Below, in pieces: positions 1-8,502 of a DNA stretch of 24,358 nucleotides. Source of the DNA: JAUYIV01 sp035464675. GTDB lineage: Bacteria; Actinomycetota; Acidimicrobiia; Spongiisociales; UBA11373. The notes below the pieces were generated by a model that did not search any database, was not told the origin of the DNA, and saw nothing but the letters and a program-made list of their open reading frames with translations. A program made the translations under genes and the position numbers. Position 1 is the first letter of the stretch, and every line of letters starts with the position of its first letter. The stretch spans positions 1-24,358 of the forward strand of contig DATHSA010000057.1 in NCBI GenBank assembly GCA_035464675.1, given 5' to 3'.

Positions 1-790
1 GGGGGATCGAATTGGTGGTGACCAGCAGGAGCGGACCGGGGTCGGACGCCGCCGCGGGGCCGCCGGCGAGCGCATCGGGGAAGTCGGTCCCGATGGAGAT
101 GTAGGCGGTGTCGGCGCCACCGGGGAATGCGTCGGCAGATATCGCCGCGGCGACCGCGTATCGGTCGTTTCCGGAGATCCGATCCACCGTTCCGGCAAAG
201 GAGCCGAGCTGGCTCACGACGGCGTCGGAGACTGCGGTCGGGCCGCCCACCACCACGATCCGGCCGGGTGCGAGCCGGGTGAGTTCCGTCGCGACTGCGG
301 CCGGCACGGCGTCGCTCCTGACCAGGAGGAGCGGGCTGCCGCCCACCGCGGCGGCCGGGGCGGCAATGAGCGCGTCGGCGTAATACTCACCGGAGGCGAC
401 GTAGACGGTCCCCACACCCGGCGAGAAGACGGCGCTCGACACCGCCACCGCGGTCTCGTACCGGGTCGCGCCCTGGCGGCGCCCGATGGTCGCTCCGGGA
501 AGGACCGACTGGGCCGCGGACAGGACCGAGTCGGCGATCGCGGCGGGGCCACCGAGCACCACCACGGTCGATGGCGCGAGCCGCTGGAGCTCGGTTCGAG
601 TCGAGGCGGGCAGTGCCGTCTCGGTCACCAGGAGGATGGGAGCACTCTCGGCTGCGGCGGCCGGGCCGCCGGCGAGCGCGTCGGGGTAGTTCATGCCCAC
701 CGCGAGGTAGACGACGTCGGCGCCCTCCGGGTGGGTGGACTGCGACACGGCCACCGCGGTCTCGTACCGGTCTGCCCCGGCCAGGCGTTC
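1..790 (-). repeat. CWB2 repeat array of the SpoIID protein (truncated by edge)
   Basis: About 90-100-residue repeats each carry an RYxxA start, a [PA]DAL motif, an LLLV strand followed by LP, and a (I/V)VVLGG strand near the end. Repeat 1 is at about 500-790, repeat 2 at about 210-500, and repeat 3 is cut at position 1. The second repeat has the variant YYADALIAAPAA. Variants of the same kind mark the second repeat of the other two CWB2 proteins here. Confidence 0.85.
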
Positions 791-2206
791 GGGCTGGGTG
801 AGGCCCGTGAAGGAGTAGATGAAGTGGCCTCTGATGCCGAGGCGGCTGCGGATCACGCTCCACCGGTCGTCGCAGTCGTCGGCCCTGTGATAGAAGGTCT
901 TGCTGGTCACCTGCCCATCGGCGACACCGGTGACCTTCACCGCCCGCGGACTCCCGGAGGCATGGGTCTCGACGATCTCGATGTCGGTCAATTCGGTGAG
1001 GCCGGGGAAGGGCACTCTGTCTGGCTGGCATTCGGTGGTGAGTGCCGTGACGATCTCCCCCGCGGTCCGGGTGTGACGCCAGCGGATGGTGGTGCTCTCG
1101 GTCGGTGTCGAGGCGTAGATCTCGCTCCACGGGTCGGGCTTGGAGGCGAGGTACGGGTACGAGGCCTGATTGGATCCCCACATGTCCGACACGAACTCGG
1201 TCGCCCCACCGGTCGACGAGGCGTAGTAGGTCTCGGCGATCCCGGTGCCGCCCGCCGGGTACACGACGACCTCGCCGGCCGTCGCCATCACCGCGTCGTA
1301 CCAGCGCTGGCCGTACTCGCCGTTGCCCTCGTTCAGCGGATGCCACCCCCGGTACGCCTGATCGAAGGTGCTCCACACCAGGTGGCACGAGCAGTCGCCG
1401 CGGATCCCGTTCTTGGCCTTCTCCGCGCCGTAGGTGCGGGCGGCGACGATCTGTGCCTTCAGGGCCTCCATGTGCCACGAGGGAGGGATCTCGGCCAGGC
1501 CGAGGACGTATTCGTCGAGGTCGAGCACGACGTTGAAGTGGAACCCCCGCACGTTGTTGACCGTGACCGGCCCCAGGAACGCGATGTGGCCCCGGGCGAA
1601 GGTCCGGCCGATGTCGACGTCGGGGAAGGCGATCCGCGTGGAGGGCTGGTCGGTCCAATAGAGACGGATGTCGCACGCCGTCTGGTGGGAGTACTGGATT
1701 ACCCCGGCGCGCTTGAACTGGCATCCTCCGGCGCCGTCGAAGTAGGCGTCCGACCACTGGTACCGCCAGGTGACGCCGGCGTCCACCGTCACCGAGCACT
1801 CGCCCTCGGCTTCTCCGGGCAAGCAGGCCGTGACCACTCCCGTCGATCCCTGGTCCTGCTCGACATGGAAGTCCTGCCATCGGAAGGGCCGGTATTCGAC
1901 GTAGGAGCCGAGGTCGACATAGTTGATCCCCACCCGGACGGTCGTCGGGACCGCCGGCACGACCTCGGACGCCTGACGCAGGCCGGTGCCGTCGTACCAG
2001 TAGGCGAGGATCTGGTCGTAGGTCCAGCCCTCCTCGGCCTGGCCGCGCATGCCGTACTGGGGCATGCCGATGCCATGGCCCCAGCCGCCGCCGTCGATGG
2101 TCACGGGCGTGGAGGGGTCGGCGGCCCGGGCGACGGGCACCACGAGCGCGACGAACAGCGCCGCGACGATGACGGGGGCGATGCGGTGGGGGATGTTCCG
2201 AATCAT
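1..2206 (-). CDS. SpoIID/LytB-domain wall protein with CWB2 repeats (3' end beyond window)
   Basis: An open frame runs from ATG at 2206 to the left edge (735 codons seen, no stop), so the C-terminus is missing. Residues 1-29 form a signal peptide ending ARA before AD. A GWGHGIGMPQYG motif follows at 41-52, placed N-terminally as is common in actinobacterial SpoIID proteins. The SpoIID core is at about 220-300, with a putative catalytic Glu239 in AEIPPSW, then EALKAQ and ARTY. From about residue 472 there are CWB2 repeats with RYETAV, PDALAGGPAA and LAPSTVVVLGG signatures: two full and a third cut by the edge. SpoIID proteins cleave glycan strands stripped of stem peptides, and CWB2 domains bind anionic wall polymers in clostridia, so this is probably an exported, wall-attached glycan hydrolase. 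Longer frames in other phases over this stretch give arginine- and proline-rich nonsense. No strong ribosome binding site precedes the start. Confidence 0.9.
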   Translation of the reverse strand, partial: MIRNIPHRIAPVIVAALFVALVVPVARAADPSTPVTIDGGGWGHGIGMPQYGMRGQAEEGWTYDQILAYWYDGTGLRQASEVVPAVPTTVRVGINYVDLGSYVEYRPFRWQDFHVEQDQGSTGVVTACLPGEAEGECSVTVDAGVTWRYQWSDAYFDGAGGCQFKRAGVIQYSHQTACDIRLYWTDQPSTRIAFPDVDIGRTFARGHIAFLGPVTVNNVRGFHFNVVLDLDEYVLGLAEIPPSWHMEALKAQIVAARTYGAEKAKNGIRGDCSCHLVWSTFDQAYRGWHPLNEGNGEYGQRWYDAVMATAGEVVVYPAGGTGIAETYYASSTGGATEFVSDMWGSNQASYPYLASKPDPWSEIYASTPTESTTIRWRHTRTAGEIVTALTTECQPDRVPFPGLTELTDIEIVETHASGSPRAVKVTGVADGQVTSKTFYHRADDCDDRWSVIRSRLGIRGHFIYSFTGLTQPERLAGADRYETAVAVSQSTHPEGADVVYLAVGMNYPDALAGGPAAAAESAPILLVTETALPASTRTELQRLAPSTVVVLGGPAAIADSVLSAAQSVLPGATIGRRQGATRYETAVAVSSAVFSPGVGTVYVASGEYYADALIAAPAAAVGGSPLLLVRSDAVPAAVATELTRLAPGRIVVVGGPTAVSDAVVSQLGSFAGTVDRISGNDRYAVAAAISADAFPGGADTAYISIGTDFPDALAGGPAAASDPGPLLLVTTNSIP

Positions 2207-2254
2207 CTGGACTGGGCACCTGCCGGGGCAGCCGGTTCGGTCTCCGCGCCGGTC

Positions 2255-2260
2255 AACCTA
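2255..2260 (-). promoter_or_regulatory. Possible -10 box (TAGGTT) for the SpoIID gene
   Basis: TAGGTT fits the TANNNT -10 pattern used elsewhere in the window. It sits 48 bases before the ATG at 2206, implying a leader of about 40 bases. No clear -35 is visible. Confidence 0.35.
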
Positions 2261-2364
2261 GAACGGTCCCGGCGCTACACGGTTCTTTGGTGGATATCGG
2301 CGGATTTCGTCCTGGTCTTCACCCGACCGGGCCGGGGTGGCCGGGCGCCGAACCCTGGTCGCCG

Positions 2365-2370
2365 TACACT
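2365..2370 (+). promoter_or_regulatory. Putative -10 box TACACT before the PIG-L gene
   Basis: TACACT ends 10 bases before an in-frame TTG at 2381. The identical hexamer stands 8 bases before proC. The spacing suggests a leaderless or nearly leaderless transcript. Confidence 0.45.
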
Positions 2371-2380
2371 CCGCGGCGGA

Positions 2381-3145
2381 TTGGGAATCTCCGACTTCAT
2401 CCGCAGCCGGCTGCCCAGGCTCGTGCCACCGGGGCTGCGACACCTGATCCGGGCGGTGCGACAGGGCGATGAGGCCGTGGTCGTCGGGCTTCCGGCCGCC
2501 AAGTCGGCCCTCATCGTCGCCCCCCACCCCGACGACGAGACCGTTCTGGCCGGGGGCACTGCCGCCGCGCTGTCGGCCGCCGGATGCACCGTCCATGTGG
2601 TGGTGGCCAGCGACGGCGAGGCCACTGCAGGGCCCGGACTCTCGACCGCGGCGATCCGGGCGGCCAGACGCCGCGAGGTGGCGTCCGCCTGCGAGATCCT
2701 GGGCGCCGAAGAACCCATCCTCCTCGGACATCCGGATGGCGGGCTGGCGCAGGCCGTCCCGGGGCTCACCGCCGACCTCGAAGACGTCCTCGCCCGGGTT
2801 CGACCGGATGTCGTGTTCGTCCCGTGGTGGCTCGACGGCCACCCCGACCACCGGGCGGTGTGTCGTGCCCTGGCCGGGGCCGCCTCGATCGACGGAGTGG
2901 AGGTGTGGTGCGGAGAGGTGTGGACCCCCCTCGTGCCGAACCGGTTGGTCGACTACACAGAATTCGCCGGCATCAAGCGGAAGGCGCTCGCCGAGCATCG
3001 CACCGCCGCAGAGGCGATCGACGTCATGGCCTTCCTCGGCCTGGACCGGTTCCGTTCCCTGGCCGGCCTCGGCGGGGCAGGGGTCGCCGAGGCCTTCGTC
3101 GCCCTGGACGCAGAGAGACTCCGCTCCGAGGTGGCCGATGGCTGA
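2381..3145 (+). CDS. PIG-L/LmbE family zinc deacetylase
   Basis: The product is about 254 residues and belongs to the PIG-L (LmbE/MshB) deacetylase family, which removes acetyl groups from amino sugars using zinc. The metal-binding signature APHPDDE lies near residue 50, and the second site, DGHPDH, near residue 150. The N-terminal 45 residues lead into the first beta strand. The start is uncertain: no ATG lies in a suitable place. TTG 2381 fits the preceding -10 box, GTG 2423 is an alternative, and the frame stays open far upstream without protein-like sequence. The gene overlaps the next by 8 bases, so the two are probably translated together. The substrate is not shown; a wall or capsular sugar, or a mycothiol-like intermediate, are both possible. 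The family is clear; the substrate is inference. Confidence 0.85.
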   Translation: MGISDFIRSRLPRLVPPGLRHLIRAVRQGDEAVVVGLPAAKSALIVAPHPDDETVLAGGTAAALSAAGCTVHVVVASDGEATAGPGLSTAAIRAARRREVASACEILGAEEPILLGHPDGGLAQAVPGLTADLEDVLARVRPDVVFVPWWLDGHPDHRAVCRALAGAASIDGVEVWCGEVWTPLVPNRLVDYTEFAGIKRKALAEHRTAAEAIDVMAFLGLDRFRSLAGLGGAGVAEAFVALDAERLRSEVADG

Positions 3146-4160
3146 TCTGCGTTTCGTGGAGGCAGGACGCGACCGGGCCGACCAGATTCGCGAGCTGCTC
3201 GAAGTGTCCCACCCGGGCAATCCGAAGGCCGAGCCCGGGGTCGTCGAGTGGCAGTACTACTCGAATCCCTTTGGCCCCACCCACACCATGATCGCACTCG
3301 ACGGCGACCGGATCGTCGGCCATCTGACGTCGTACTCCCTGCCGATCACCATGGGAACCGAGTCGGTGACGGCGGCGACACGAGTCGACGCAGCCACGCA
3401 CGCGGCGTACCGCCGCCGGGGGATCTACACCGCACTCATGACCGCGCTCGGTGAGGCATGCCGGGCCGATGGGGCGGCATTCCTGCTCACCACGCCGAAC
3501 CCGCACTCCGCAGGTCCCGCCCGGGCGATCGGGTTCACGGAGATCGCCGAGCCGAGGCTCTTCGTGCTTCCGGTGAAGGGCGACTGGATTCGCCGCATGA
3601 CCGGGCTCCCGTCGATCGTCGCCCGCGCCACCACCGCGTGGATGAGTCGGTCGCTTCCCACCGAGGGCGCCCGGCCGGTCGCCGCCGTGCCGGAGGGCAT
3701 CGATGGGCTCGCCACCCGACTCTGGGGCGACGACCTCGTGGGCGTGAGGCCCGATCACCAGTGGTGGCAGTGGCGCTTCGCCGAGCATCCGGGAGATCCG
3801 TACGAGTTCTATGAGACGAGGAAGGACGGGGCGCTCGAAGGTGCGCTCGTGCTGCGCCGGGTGATTCGTCGCGACCAGCCTGCCCTCCAGATCGTCGACG
3901 CCCTGGCCCTGTCGCCCGAGGCGGCCCGTTCACTCGTGGGGTGCGCCCTCGCCGATGCGCCCGAGTCGGGTGCTGTCATCGCGGTCGGCGCCGGAGGGGG
4001 CCCGTTCGTGCGCTTTCTGAGTCGGGTGGGACTGCGGCGAGTGCCGAGGAGGATCCGGGGACGACGCGGGCTTCTCGGCATGGTGCCGCTTGCAGTCGGC
4101 GCCGAACGCGTCGCTCCCTTCACCTGGGCGGTCAGTGGCGGCGTCTTCGACTTCACGTGA
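3138..4160 (+). CDS. GNAT family N-acetyltransferase
   Basis: The 340-residue product starts at ATG 3138 inside the end of the deacetylase gene. The N-terminal half is a GNAT fold: a beta strand with MIALDGDRIVGH at about 51-62 and the acetyl-CoA-binding motif A, YRRRGIYTAL, at 91-100. The C-terminal half (from about 200) has a WWQWRFAEHPGDPYEF segment seen in larger two-part GNAT proteins and may be a degenerate second GNAT unit. Members use acetyl-CoA or another acyl-CoA to modify amines. The overlap with a deacetylase suggests both act on the same amino-sugar pathway, one exposing the amine and the other acylating it, but this is inference. No promoter is seen of its own. The frame before 3138 in the same phase gives composition-biased nonsense, so this start is preferred. 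Confidence 0.85.
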   Translation: MADLRFVEAGRDRADQIRELLEVSHPGNPKAEPGVVEWQYYSNPFGPTHTMIALDGDRIVGHLTSYSLPITMGTESVTAATRVDAATHAAYRRRGIYTALMTALGEACRADGAAFLLTTPNPHSAGPARAIGFTEIAEPRLFVLPVKGDWIRRMTGLPSIVARATTAWMSRSLPTEGARPVAAVPEGIDGLATRLWGDDLVGVRPDHQWWQWRFAEHPGDPYEFYETRKDGALEGALVLRRVIRRDQPALQIVDALALSPEAARSLVGCALADAPESGAVIAVGAGGGPFVRFLSRVGLRRVPRRIRGRRGLLGMVPLAVGAERVAPFTWAVSGGVFDFT

Positions 4161-4191
4161 CCGCAGCCCCCGACTGGGCTCCAACCCGAAG

Positions 4192-4197
4192 TACAGT
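4192..4197 (+). promoter_or_regulatory. Putative -10 box TACAGT for ugd
   Basis: TACAGT lies 28 bases before the GTG start. A ribosome binding site AGAGGA (4215-4220) stands 5 bases before the start, so this transcript would have a short leader. Confidence 0.45.
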
Positions 4198-4225
4198 CGT
4201 TGCACCCCACGACCAGAGGACGCGC

Positions 4226-5515
4226 GTGCGGATCATCGTCAGCGGAGCGGGGTACGCCGGCCTGGTGACTGCGGCGTGCCTGGCGGACATGGGACACGAC
4301 GTCACCTGCGTCGACATCGACCGCGACAAGATCGCGTCGCTACAGGCCGGGCGTTCACCCTTGTTCGAGCCCGGGTTGGACGAACTCCTCGATCGCAATG
4401 CCGACCGCCTTCGATTCGTATCCGACTACGAGGAGGCGCCCGCCGGAGCCGAGGCGGCGTTCATAGTGGTGGGGACGCCACGGTTCGACGACGGGCGGGT
4501 GGATCTCAGCCAGGTGTTCGCCGCCACCGACCAGCTCGCCGCGCGAATGGCGGACGGCGCCATGGTCGTCGTCAAGTCGACCGTGCCGGTGGGCACCACC
4601 CGCCAGGTCGCCGCGCGGATCGAATCGGCGGGCTTGCGGTTGCACGTCGGCTGCAACCCCGAGTTTCTCCGCGAGGGGACCGCGGTCGATGACTTCCTCG
4701 CCCCCGACCGGGTCGTGATCGGGACCGGGTCACCGGAGGCGGAGGCCATCATGCGGGACGTCTACGCCCCCCAGATCGCTCAGGGGATCACCTTCTTCTT
4801 CACGACCATCGAGAGCGCGGAGCTGATCAAGTACGCGTCGAATGCCTTCCTGGCGACCAAGTTGTCCTTCATCAACGAGATAGCCGACCTCTGCGAGGCC
4901 TCGGGCGCCGTCGTCGAGGACGTCGCGAGGGGGATCGGGTTCGACACCCGTATCGGCCCCAGCTACCTGCGGGCCGGCCCCGGATTCGGCGGCGCCTGCC
5001 TCCCCAAGGACACGCAGGCGTTGTGGCACACGAGTCGTGACTTCGGCACGGGGTCCCGGATCGTCGGCGCCGCGCTGGACGTCAACGCCGATCGAATACC
5101 TCGTATGACCGGCAAGATCGCAGCAGCCGTCGGGGGAGAGCTGCGGGGGCGGCGGATCGCCGTCCTCGGCATCACCTTCAAGGCCGATACCGACGACATT
5201 CGGGAGAGCCCGGCCGTCGAGATCGTGCGCGAGCTGGTGGCCGGCGGTGCGACCGTCCGATTGTTCGATCCCCACGGGCTGGGCACGGCCAAGGCCGTCC
5301 TGCCGCCGTCGGTCGAGTTCGCCACCGACGAGTACGACGCCATGACCGGTGCCGATTGCCTGGTCATCGCCACCGAGTGGAGCCAGTTCGGGGAGCTCGA
5401 CCTCGGAAGGGTCAGGGAGCAGCTGTCGGGCGACGTCGTCGTCGATCTCCGCAATCTCTACGACCCGTCGAGAGTTCGCGACGCCGGAATCGGGTACGTC
5501 TCGATCGGACGGTAG
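4226..5515 (+). CDS. ugd: UDP-glucose 6-dehydrogenase (UDP-glucose/GDP-mannose dehydrogenase family)
   Basis: The 429-residue product has the usual length for bacterial Ugd. The NAD-binding Rossmann motif SGAGYAGL is at residues 6-13, with an acidic VDID ending the second strand. The substrate region has the STVPVGTT and NPEFLREG motifs, the helical KYASNAFLATK stretch follows, and the catalytic cysteine is Cys258 in FGGACLPKD. The C-terminal domain has LGITFKADTDDIRESP. The enzyme oxidises UDP-glucose twice to UDP-glucuronate with NAD+, feeding uronic-acid polymers. The GTG start is chosen because AGAGGA precedes it at the right distance and the Rossmann strand begins at once. GDP-mannose dehydrogenase is the main alternative within the family. 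The neighbours, wall-anchored proteins and sugar-modifying enzymes, suggest an anionic envelope polymer. Confidence 0.92.
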   Translation: MRIIVSGAGYAGLVTAACLADMGHDVTCVDIDRDKIASLQAGRSPLFEPGLDELLDRNADRLRFVSDYEEAPAGAEAAFIVVGTPRFDDGRVDLSQVFAATDQLAARMADGAMVVVKSTVPVGTTRQVAARIESAGLRLHVGCNPEFLREGTAVDDFLAPDRVVIGTGSPEAEAIMRDVYAPQIAQGITFFFTTIESAELIKYASNAFLATKLSFINEIADLCEASGAVVEDVARGIGFDTRIGPSYLRAGPGFGGACLPKDTQALWHTSRDFGTGSRIVGAALDVNADRIPRMTGKIAAAVGGELRGRRIAVLGITFKADTDDIRESPAVEIVRELVAGGATVRLFDPHGLGTAKAVLPPSVEFATDEYDAMTGADCLVIATEWSQFGELDLGRVREQLSGDVVVDLRNLYDPSRVRDAGIGYVSIGR

Positions 5516-5545
5516 ACCGGTCCTCCTCTACGCCGGCCCCACGGG

Positions 5546-5551
5546 TAGGGT
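5546..5551 (+). promoter_or_regulatory. Putative -10 box TAGGGT, leaderless start
   Basis: TAGGGT ends 6 bases before the GTG at 5558. No ribosome binding site lies between, so the mRNA probably begins at or next to the start codon. Confidence 0.5.
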
Positions 5552-5557
5552 CGTTGT

Positions 5558-8395
5558 GTGGCAGCCATGCGTTGGCGCAGGGTCGCGAGGCGGGGCGGCA
5601 TCAGGGTGCTCGCGCTCGCGTTGGTCGCATCGACGACAGTGGTGGCGCGACCGCCCTCGGCTGCGGCGGCTCCTCCCGCGTTCGGAAGCCTGGGACTCGC
5701 CCAGACGACGACCTCGACGATCACCTTCCCGGGTGGCTTCGCGTTTCAGGTCGATGAGACCGCGCAGGGAGGCACCGACCTGAATGGAGACGGAGACGCC
5801 ACCGATACCGCCGTCTGGCACGTCTACCGGCCCAGCACGGGTGTGATCAACCTCGGGCTGGCGACGAGCGGGAACACGGGTCTTCATGAGTACGACGAGG
5901 GCATCGTCATCTGGGCCGACGAGGTGCTCCAGGACCAGGATCTCAACAACGACGGCGACAAGCTGGACGAGGCCGTCGTCTTCGTCTATTCCTTCAAAGA
6001 AGGGCTGGTGCCCCTGCAGCTCGCCGCCGGCTCCCCAGGAGCGGTGTGGCGAGTGTCGAACGGCTTCGCCTTCTGGGTCGACGAAGCGAAGCAGGGGAAC
6101 ACGGACCTGAACGGCGACACCGACACGACCGACCAGAGGGTCTGGCACGTGTACGACCCGGGGGCCGGAGTCACCAACCTCGGGTTGGCGGCTTCCGCGT
6201 TCGTGCTTTCCGGGGATCGCCGGATCGGAGACGGATTCATGTTCTGGGTCGACGAGTTCTCCGAGGGAACCGACCTCAACAACGACTCCGACACCACCGA
6301 CAACACGGTCTGGCACCTGTGGGACCCTCTGTCGGGTACGACCAACCTCGAGATCGCGGGCCCTCAGCCCTCGAGCCGGGCGATCGACGGTGGGGTCGCG
6401 TTCGTTGCCGGCGAGGCCGGCCAGGACTTCGACTACAACGGCGACGGCGACAAGCTCGATCTCGTCTGGCTCGTCTGGGTGGAGGCGACCCAGACGATCT
6501 TCAACTCGGGCAGGGCCTCGTCGTCGCTCACATCGTGGGCCGCCGGCGACGGCTTCGCATTCCTGGTCTCGGAGACGGATGACGGGGCCACCGGCAGCCT
6601 GAACGGCGACGGTGACGACACGGACGAGACCGTGGTCCATGTCTACAGCGTCGCCGGGGGCCTGACGAACCTGCAGCTGGCGCCGGACCCGGTCATCGTC
6701 GTACCCATCGAGGACGGATTCGCCGTCCAGGTGTCCGAGATCGCCCAGGACGCAATCCTCAACGGAGACGGGGACAAGCTGGACGCCCGGGTCTGGCATG
6801 TATGGCGACAGGGCTCCGTGACAAACCTCGGTCTCGCCACCGACGCCGCCATCGGAGAGGCCTACCTCGATGGCCTGGCGTTCGTCGTGGACGAGTCGCA
6901 GCAGGCGGCATCGACCGACCTCAACGGCGACGGAGACTTCGTCGATACCCGCGTCGTACACATATGGGACCCGAATTCAGGAGTCACCAACCTGCTGCTG
7001 GCCGTCAGCGGCATCGACCTGATCGCATCGCACGACGTGCTCGGCTTCTCCGTGTCCGAGACTCACCACGGTGGGGTCGACCTCAACGGCGATGCGGACG
7101 ACAACGACCTCGTTCGCCACGTGTACACACCCGGTGCCGGCGTCACCAACCTGAACCTGGCGCGATCCTTCCCCAAGGAGGAGCAGCCGTTCGGCAATGG
7201 GATCGCCTTCACCGTCGGAGAGGGGGTCCAGGGCGGCGTCGACCTGAACGGGGACGCCGACACCACCGACACCACCGTCTGGATGACCTACGACCCAGTC
7301 AACGGCGTCGTCAACCTCGGGCTGGCATCCGAGCGAATCAGCGGATTCATGATCACCGCCCCGTTCGGCTCGGGTCTGGGCTTCACCGTGAACGAGGCGC
7401 TGCAAGGCGGATCCGATCGCAACTTCGATGCCGATGGCACGGACATCGCGGTGTGGCACGTCGTGCACGGCCCATCGGTCGTGCGCTACGCCGGCGCCGA
7501 CCGGTATCTGACCGCAGGAGCCATCGCCGACGGCGATTTCCCGGATCCTTCTCTGGTGTCGACGGTGTTCGTGGCGGTCGGCTCAAACTTCCCCGACGCA
7601 TTGGCCGGGGCGGCGGTCGCCGCCAAGCTGGGGGCACCGCTGCTCCTGGTGCAGCCCGACAGCATCCCTCCTGCGACGTCAGCCGCGTTGACCCGGCTCA
7701 AACCGACCACGATCGTGATCCTCGGTGGCACCGCGGCGATCTCTCCCGGTGTGGAGACCGCGCTCGGCGGGTACGGCGCCGGCGTGACACGCCTCTCGGG
7801 CGCCAACCGCTACATCACCGCCGTGGAGATCTCCAAGTACGGGTTCCCCGCCAACGGAAGCGCCGACATCGTGGTCGTGGCGACGGGCACCGGATTCGCC
7901 GACGCACTGGCCGGCGGGCCTGCCGCCTTCAGGGGAAATGGACCCGTGTTGCTCACCGACCCCAACAGCCTTCCGGGTGAGGTCGCCGCAGAGATCACCC
8001 GTCTCGCTCCCACCCGCATAGTCGTCGCCGGCGGCACGTCAGCCGTCTCTCAAGCGGTGTTCGATCAGCTCCAGGCGCTCGTCGCCAACACGGACCGCAT
8101 CTCAGGAGCCAACCGCTACGAAACGGCGGTCGCCATCAGCCTCGACGCCTTCCCCGCCGGAACGGCCTCCCGCGCCTACGTGGCCACCGGCCTCAATTTC
8201 CCGGACGCGCTCGCCGGGGCGGCCGCCGCCGGCTTCTTCGGCTCACCGATACTCCTGGTCCCCGGTGGGAGCCTTCCGGGGAGCGTCTCCGCCGAGATCA
8301 CCCGGCTCCTTGCCAGGACGATCGTCATCCTCGGTGGAACGGCTGTGGTCACCAGCGACGTCGAGACAGACCTGGAGGCTCTCCTCGGGTTGTAG
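5558..8395 (+). CDS. Exported protein with eleven DxNxDxDxxD repeats and three CWB2 domains
   Basis: The product has 945 residues from GTG 5558 (ATG 5567 is an alternative). Residues 1-38 look like a signal peptide with an arginine-rich start, a hydrophobic core and an AAA cleavage region. Residues 60-640 hold eleven units of 53-58 residues. Each has a GFAFxVDE-like strand, an acidic DLNGDGDxxD loop, a VWHVYDP strand and a GVTNLGLA strand. The acidic loop resembles calcium-binding loops of EF-hand-like, dockerin or thrombospondin type 3 motifs, and the alternating strands suggest a beta-propeller or beta-solenoid. Residues 641-945 are three CWB2 repeats that would hold the protein on a wall polymer. 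I do not recognise a named family for the repeats. There is no catalytic motif, so an adhesive, structural or S-layer-like role is a guess. It converges on the next gene, leaving 107 bases between them. Confidence 0.85.
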   Translation: MAAMRWRRVARRGGIRVLALALVASTTVVARPPSAAAAPPAFGSLGLAQTTTSTITFPGGFAFQVDETAQGGTDLNGDGDATDTAVWHVYRPSTGVINLGLATSGNTGLHEYDEGIVIWADEVLQDQDLNNDGDKLDEAVVFVYSFKEGLVPLQLAAGSPGAVWRVSNGFAFWVDEAKQGNTDLNGDTDTTDQRVWHVYDPGAGVTNLGLAASAFVLSGDRRIGDGFMFWVDEFSEGTDLNNDSDTTDNTVWHLWDPLSGTTNLEIAGPQPSSRAIDGGVAFVAGEAGQDFDYNGDGDKLDLVWLVWVEATQTIFNSGRASSSLTSWAAGDGFAFLVSETDDGATGSLNGDGDDTDETVVHVYSVAGGLTNLQLAPDPVIVVPIEDGFAVQVSEIAQDAILNGDGDKLDARVWHVWRQGSVTNLGLATDAAIGEAYLDGLAFVVDESQQAASTDLNGDGDFVDTRVVHIWDPNSGVTNLLLAVSGIDLIASHDVLGFSVSETHHGGVDLNGDADDNDLVRHVYTPGAGVTNLNLARSFPKEEQPFGNGIAFTVGEGVQGGVDLNGDADTTDTTVWMTYDPVNGVVNLGLASERISGFMITAPFGSGLGFTVNEALQGGSDRNFDADGTDIAVWHVVHGPSVVRYAGADRYLTAGAIADGDFPDPSLVSTVFVAVGSNFPDALAGAAVAAKLGAPLLLVQPDSIPPATSAALTRLKPTTIVILGGTAAISPGVETALGGYGAGVTRLSGANRYITAVEISKYGFPANGSADIVVVATGTGFADALAGGPAAFRGNGPVLLTDPNSLPGEVAAEITRLAPTRIVVAGGTSAVSQAVFDQLQALVANTDRISGANRYETAVAISLDAFPAGTASRAYVATGLNFPDALAGAAAAGFFGSPILLVPGGSLPGSVSAEITRLLARTIVILGGTAVVTSDVETDLEALLGL
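5735..7465 (+). repeat. Eleven tandem ~54-residue acidic (putative Ca2+-binding) repeats
   Basis: The acidic loops begin at 5777, 5939, 6104, 6272, 6431, 6596, 6755, 6917, 7079, 7241 and 7415. The steps are 162, 165, 168, 159, 165, 159, 162, 162, 162 and 174 bases, always a multiple of three. Nine of eleven units keep the first Asp; unit 6 has Ser and unit 7 has Ile there. The last unit (DRNFDADGTD) is the most diverged. The repetition is clear at protein level but diverged at DNA level, so it is old rather than a fresh expansion. Confidence 0.9.
7479..8392 (+). repeat. CWB2 triplet of the eleven-repeat protein
   Basis: Three repeats begin at RYAGADRY, RLSGANRY and RISGANRY. Each has an (F)xDALAG motif, an LLLV or VLLT strand, an LP turn and an I(V/I)(I/V)xGGT strand. 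The triplet ends within three residues of the stop codon, matching the usual anchoring module of three. Confidence 0.9.
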
Positions 8396-8502
8396 AGCGG
8401 CAGATCGGGCTGCAGTTCGATCCACCGGCGAAGCAGTGGGGAGCGCGTGCGGCATCCCGGTGGCCAACTCGCAGGCGGGCCCTCGATGCCAGGCTGCGCC
8501 GT

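Noticed and set aside
387..2219. Long minus-strand frame of 610 codons over the SpoIID gene
   Set aside because: It is one phase off the real SpoIID-CWB2 frame. Its product is arginine- and proline-rich with no motif, while the true frame has a signal peptide, SpoIID core and CWB2 repeats.
731..2380. Plus-strand extension upstream of the PIG-L gene, opposite the SpoIID gene
   Set aside because: The frame stays open only because of high GC. The sequence over 731-2206 is antisense to a well-supported gene and shows no domain.
5735..7465. Reading the eleven repeats as a recent tandem DNA duplication
   Set aside because: Spacing varies from 159 to 174 bases and the units differ widely in codons, so the expansion is old and held by protein structure.
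8396..8502. Possible bidirectional terminator between the two convergent CWB2 genes
   Set aside because: I found no convincing stem or T-run in the 107-base gap.
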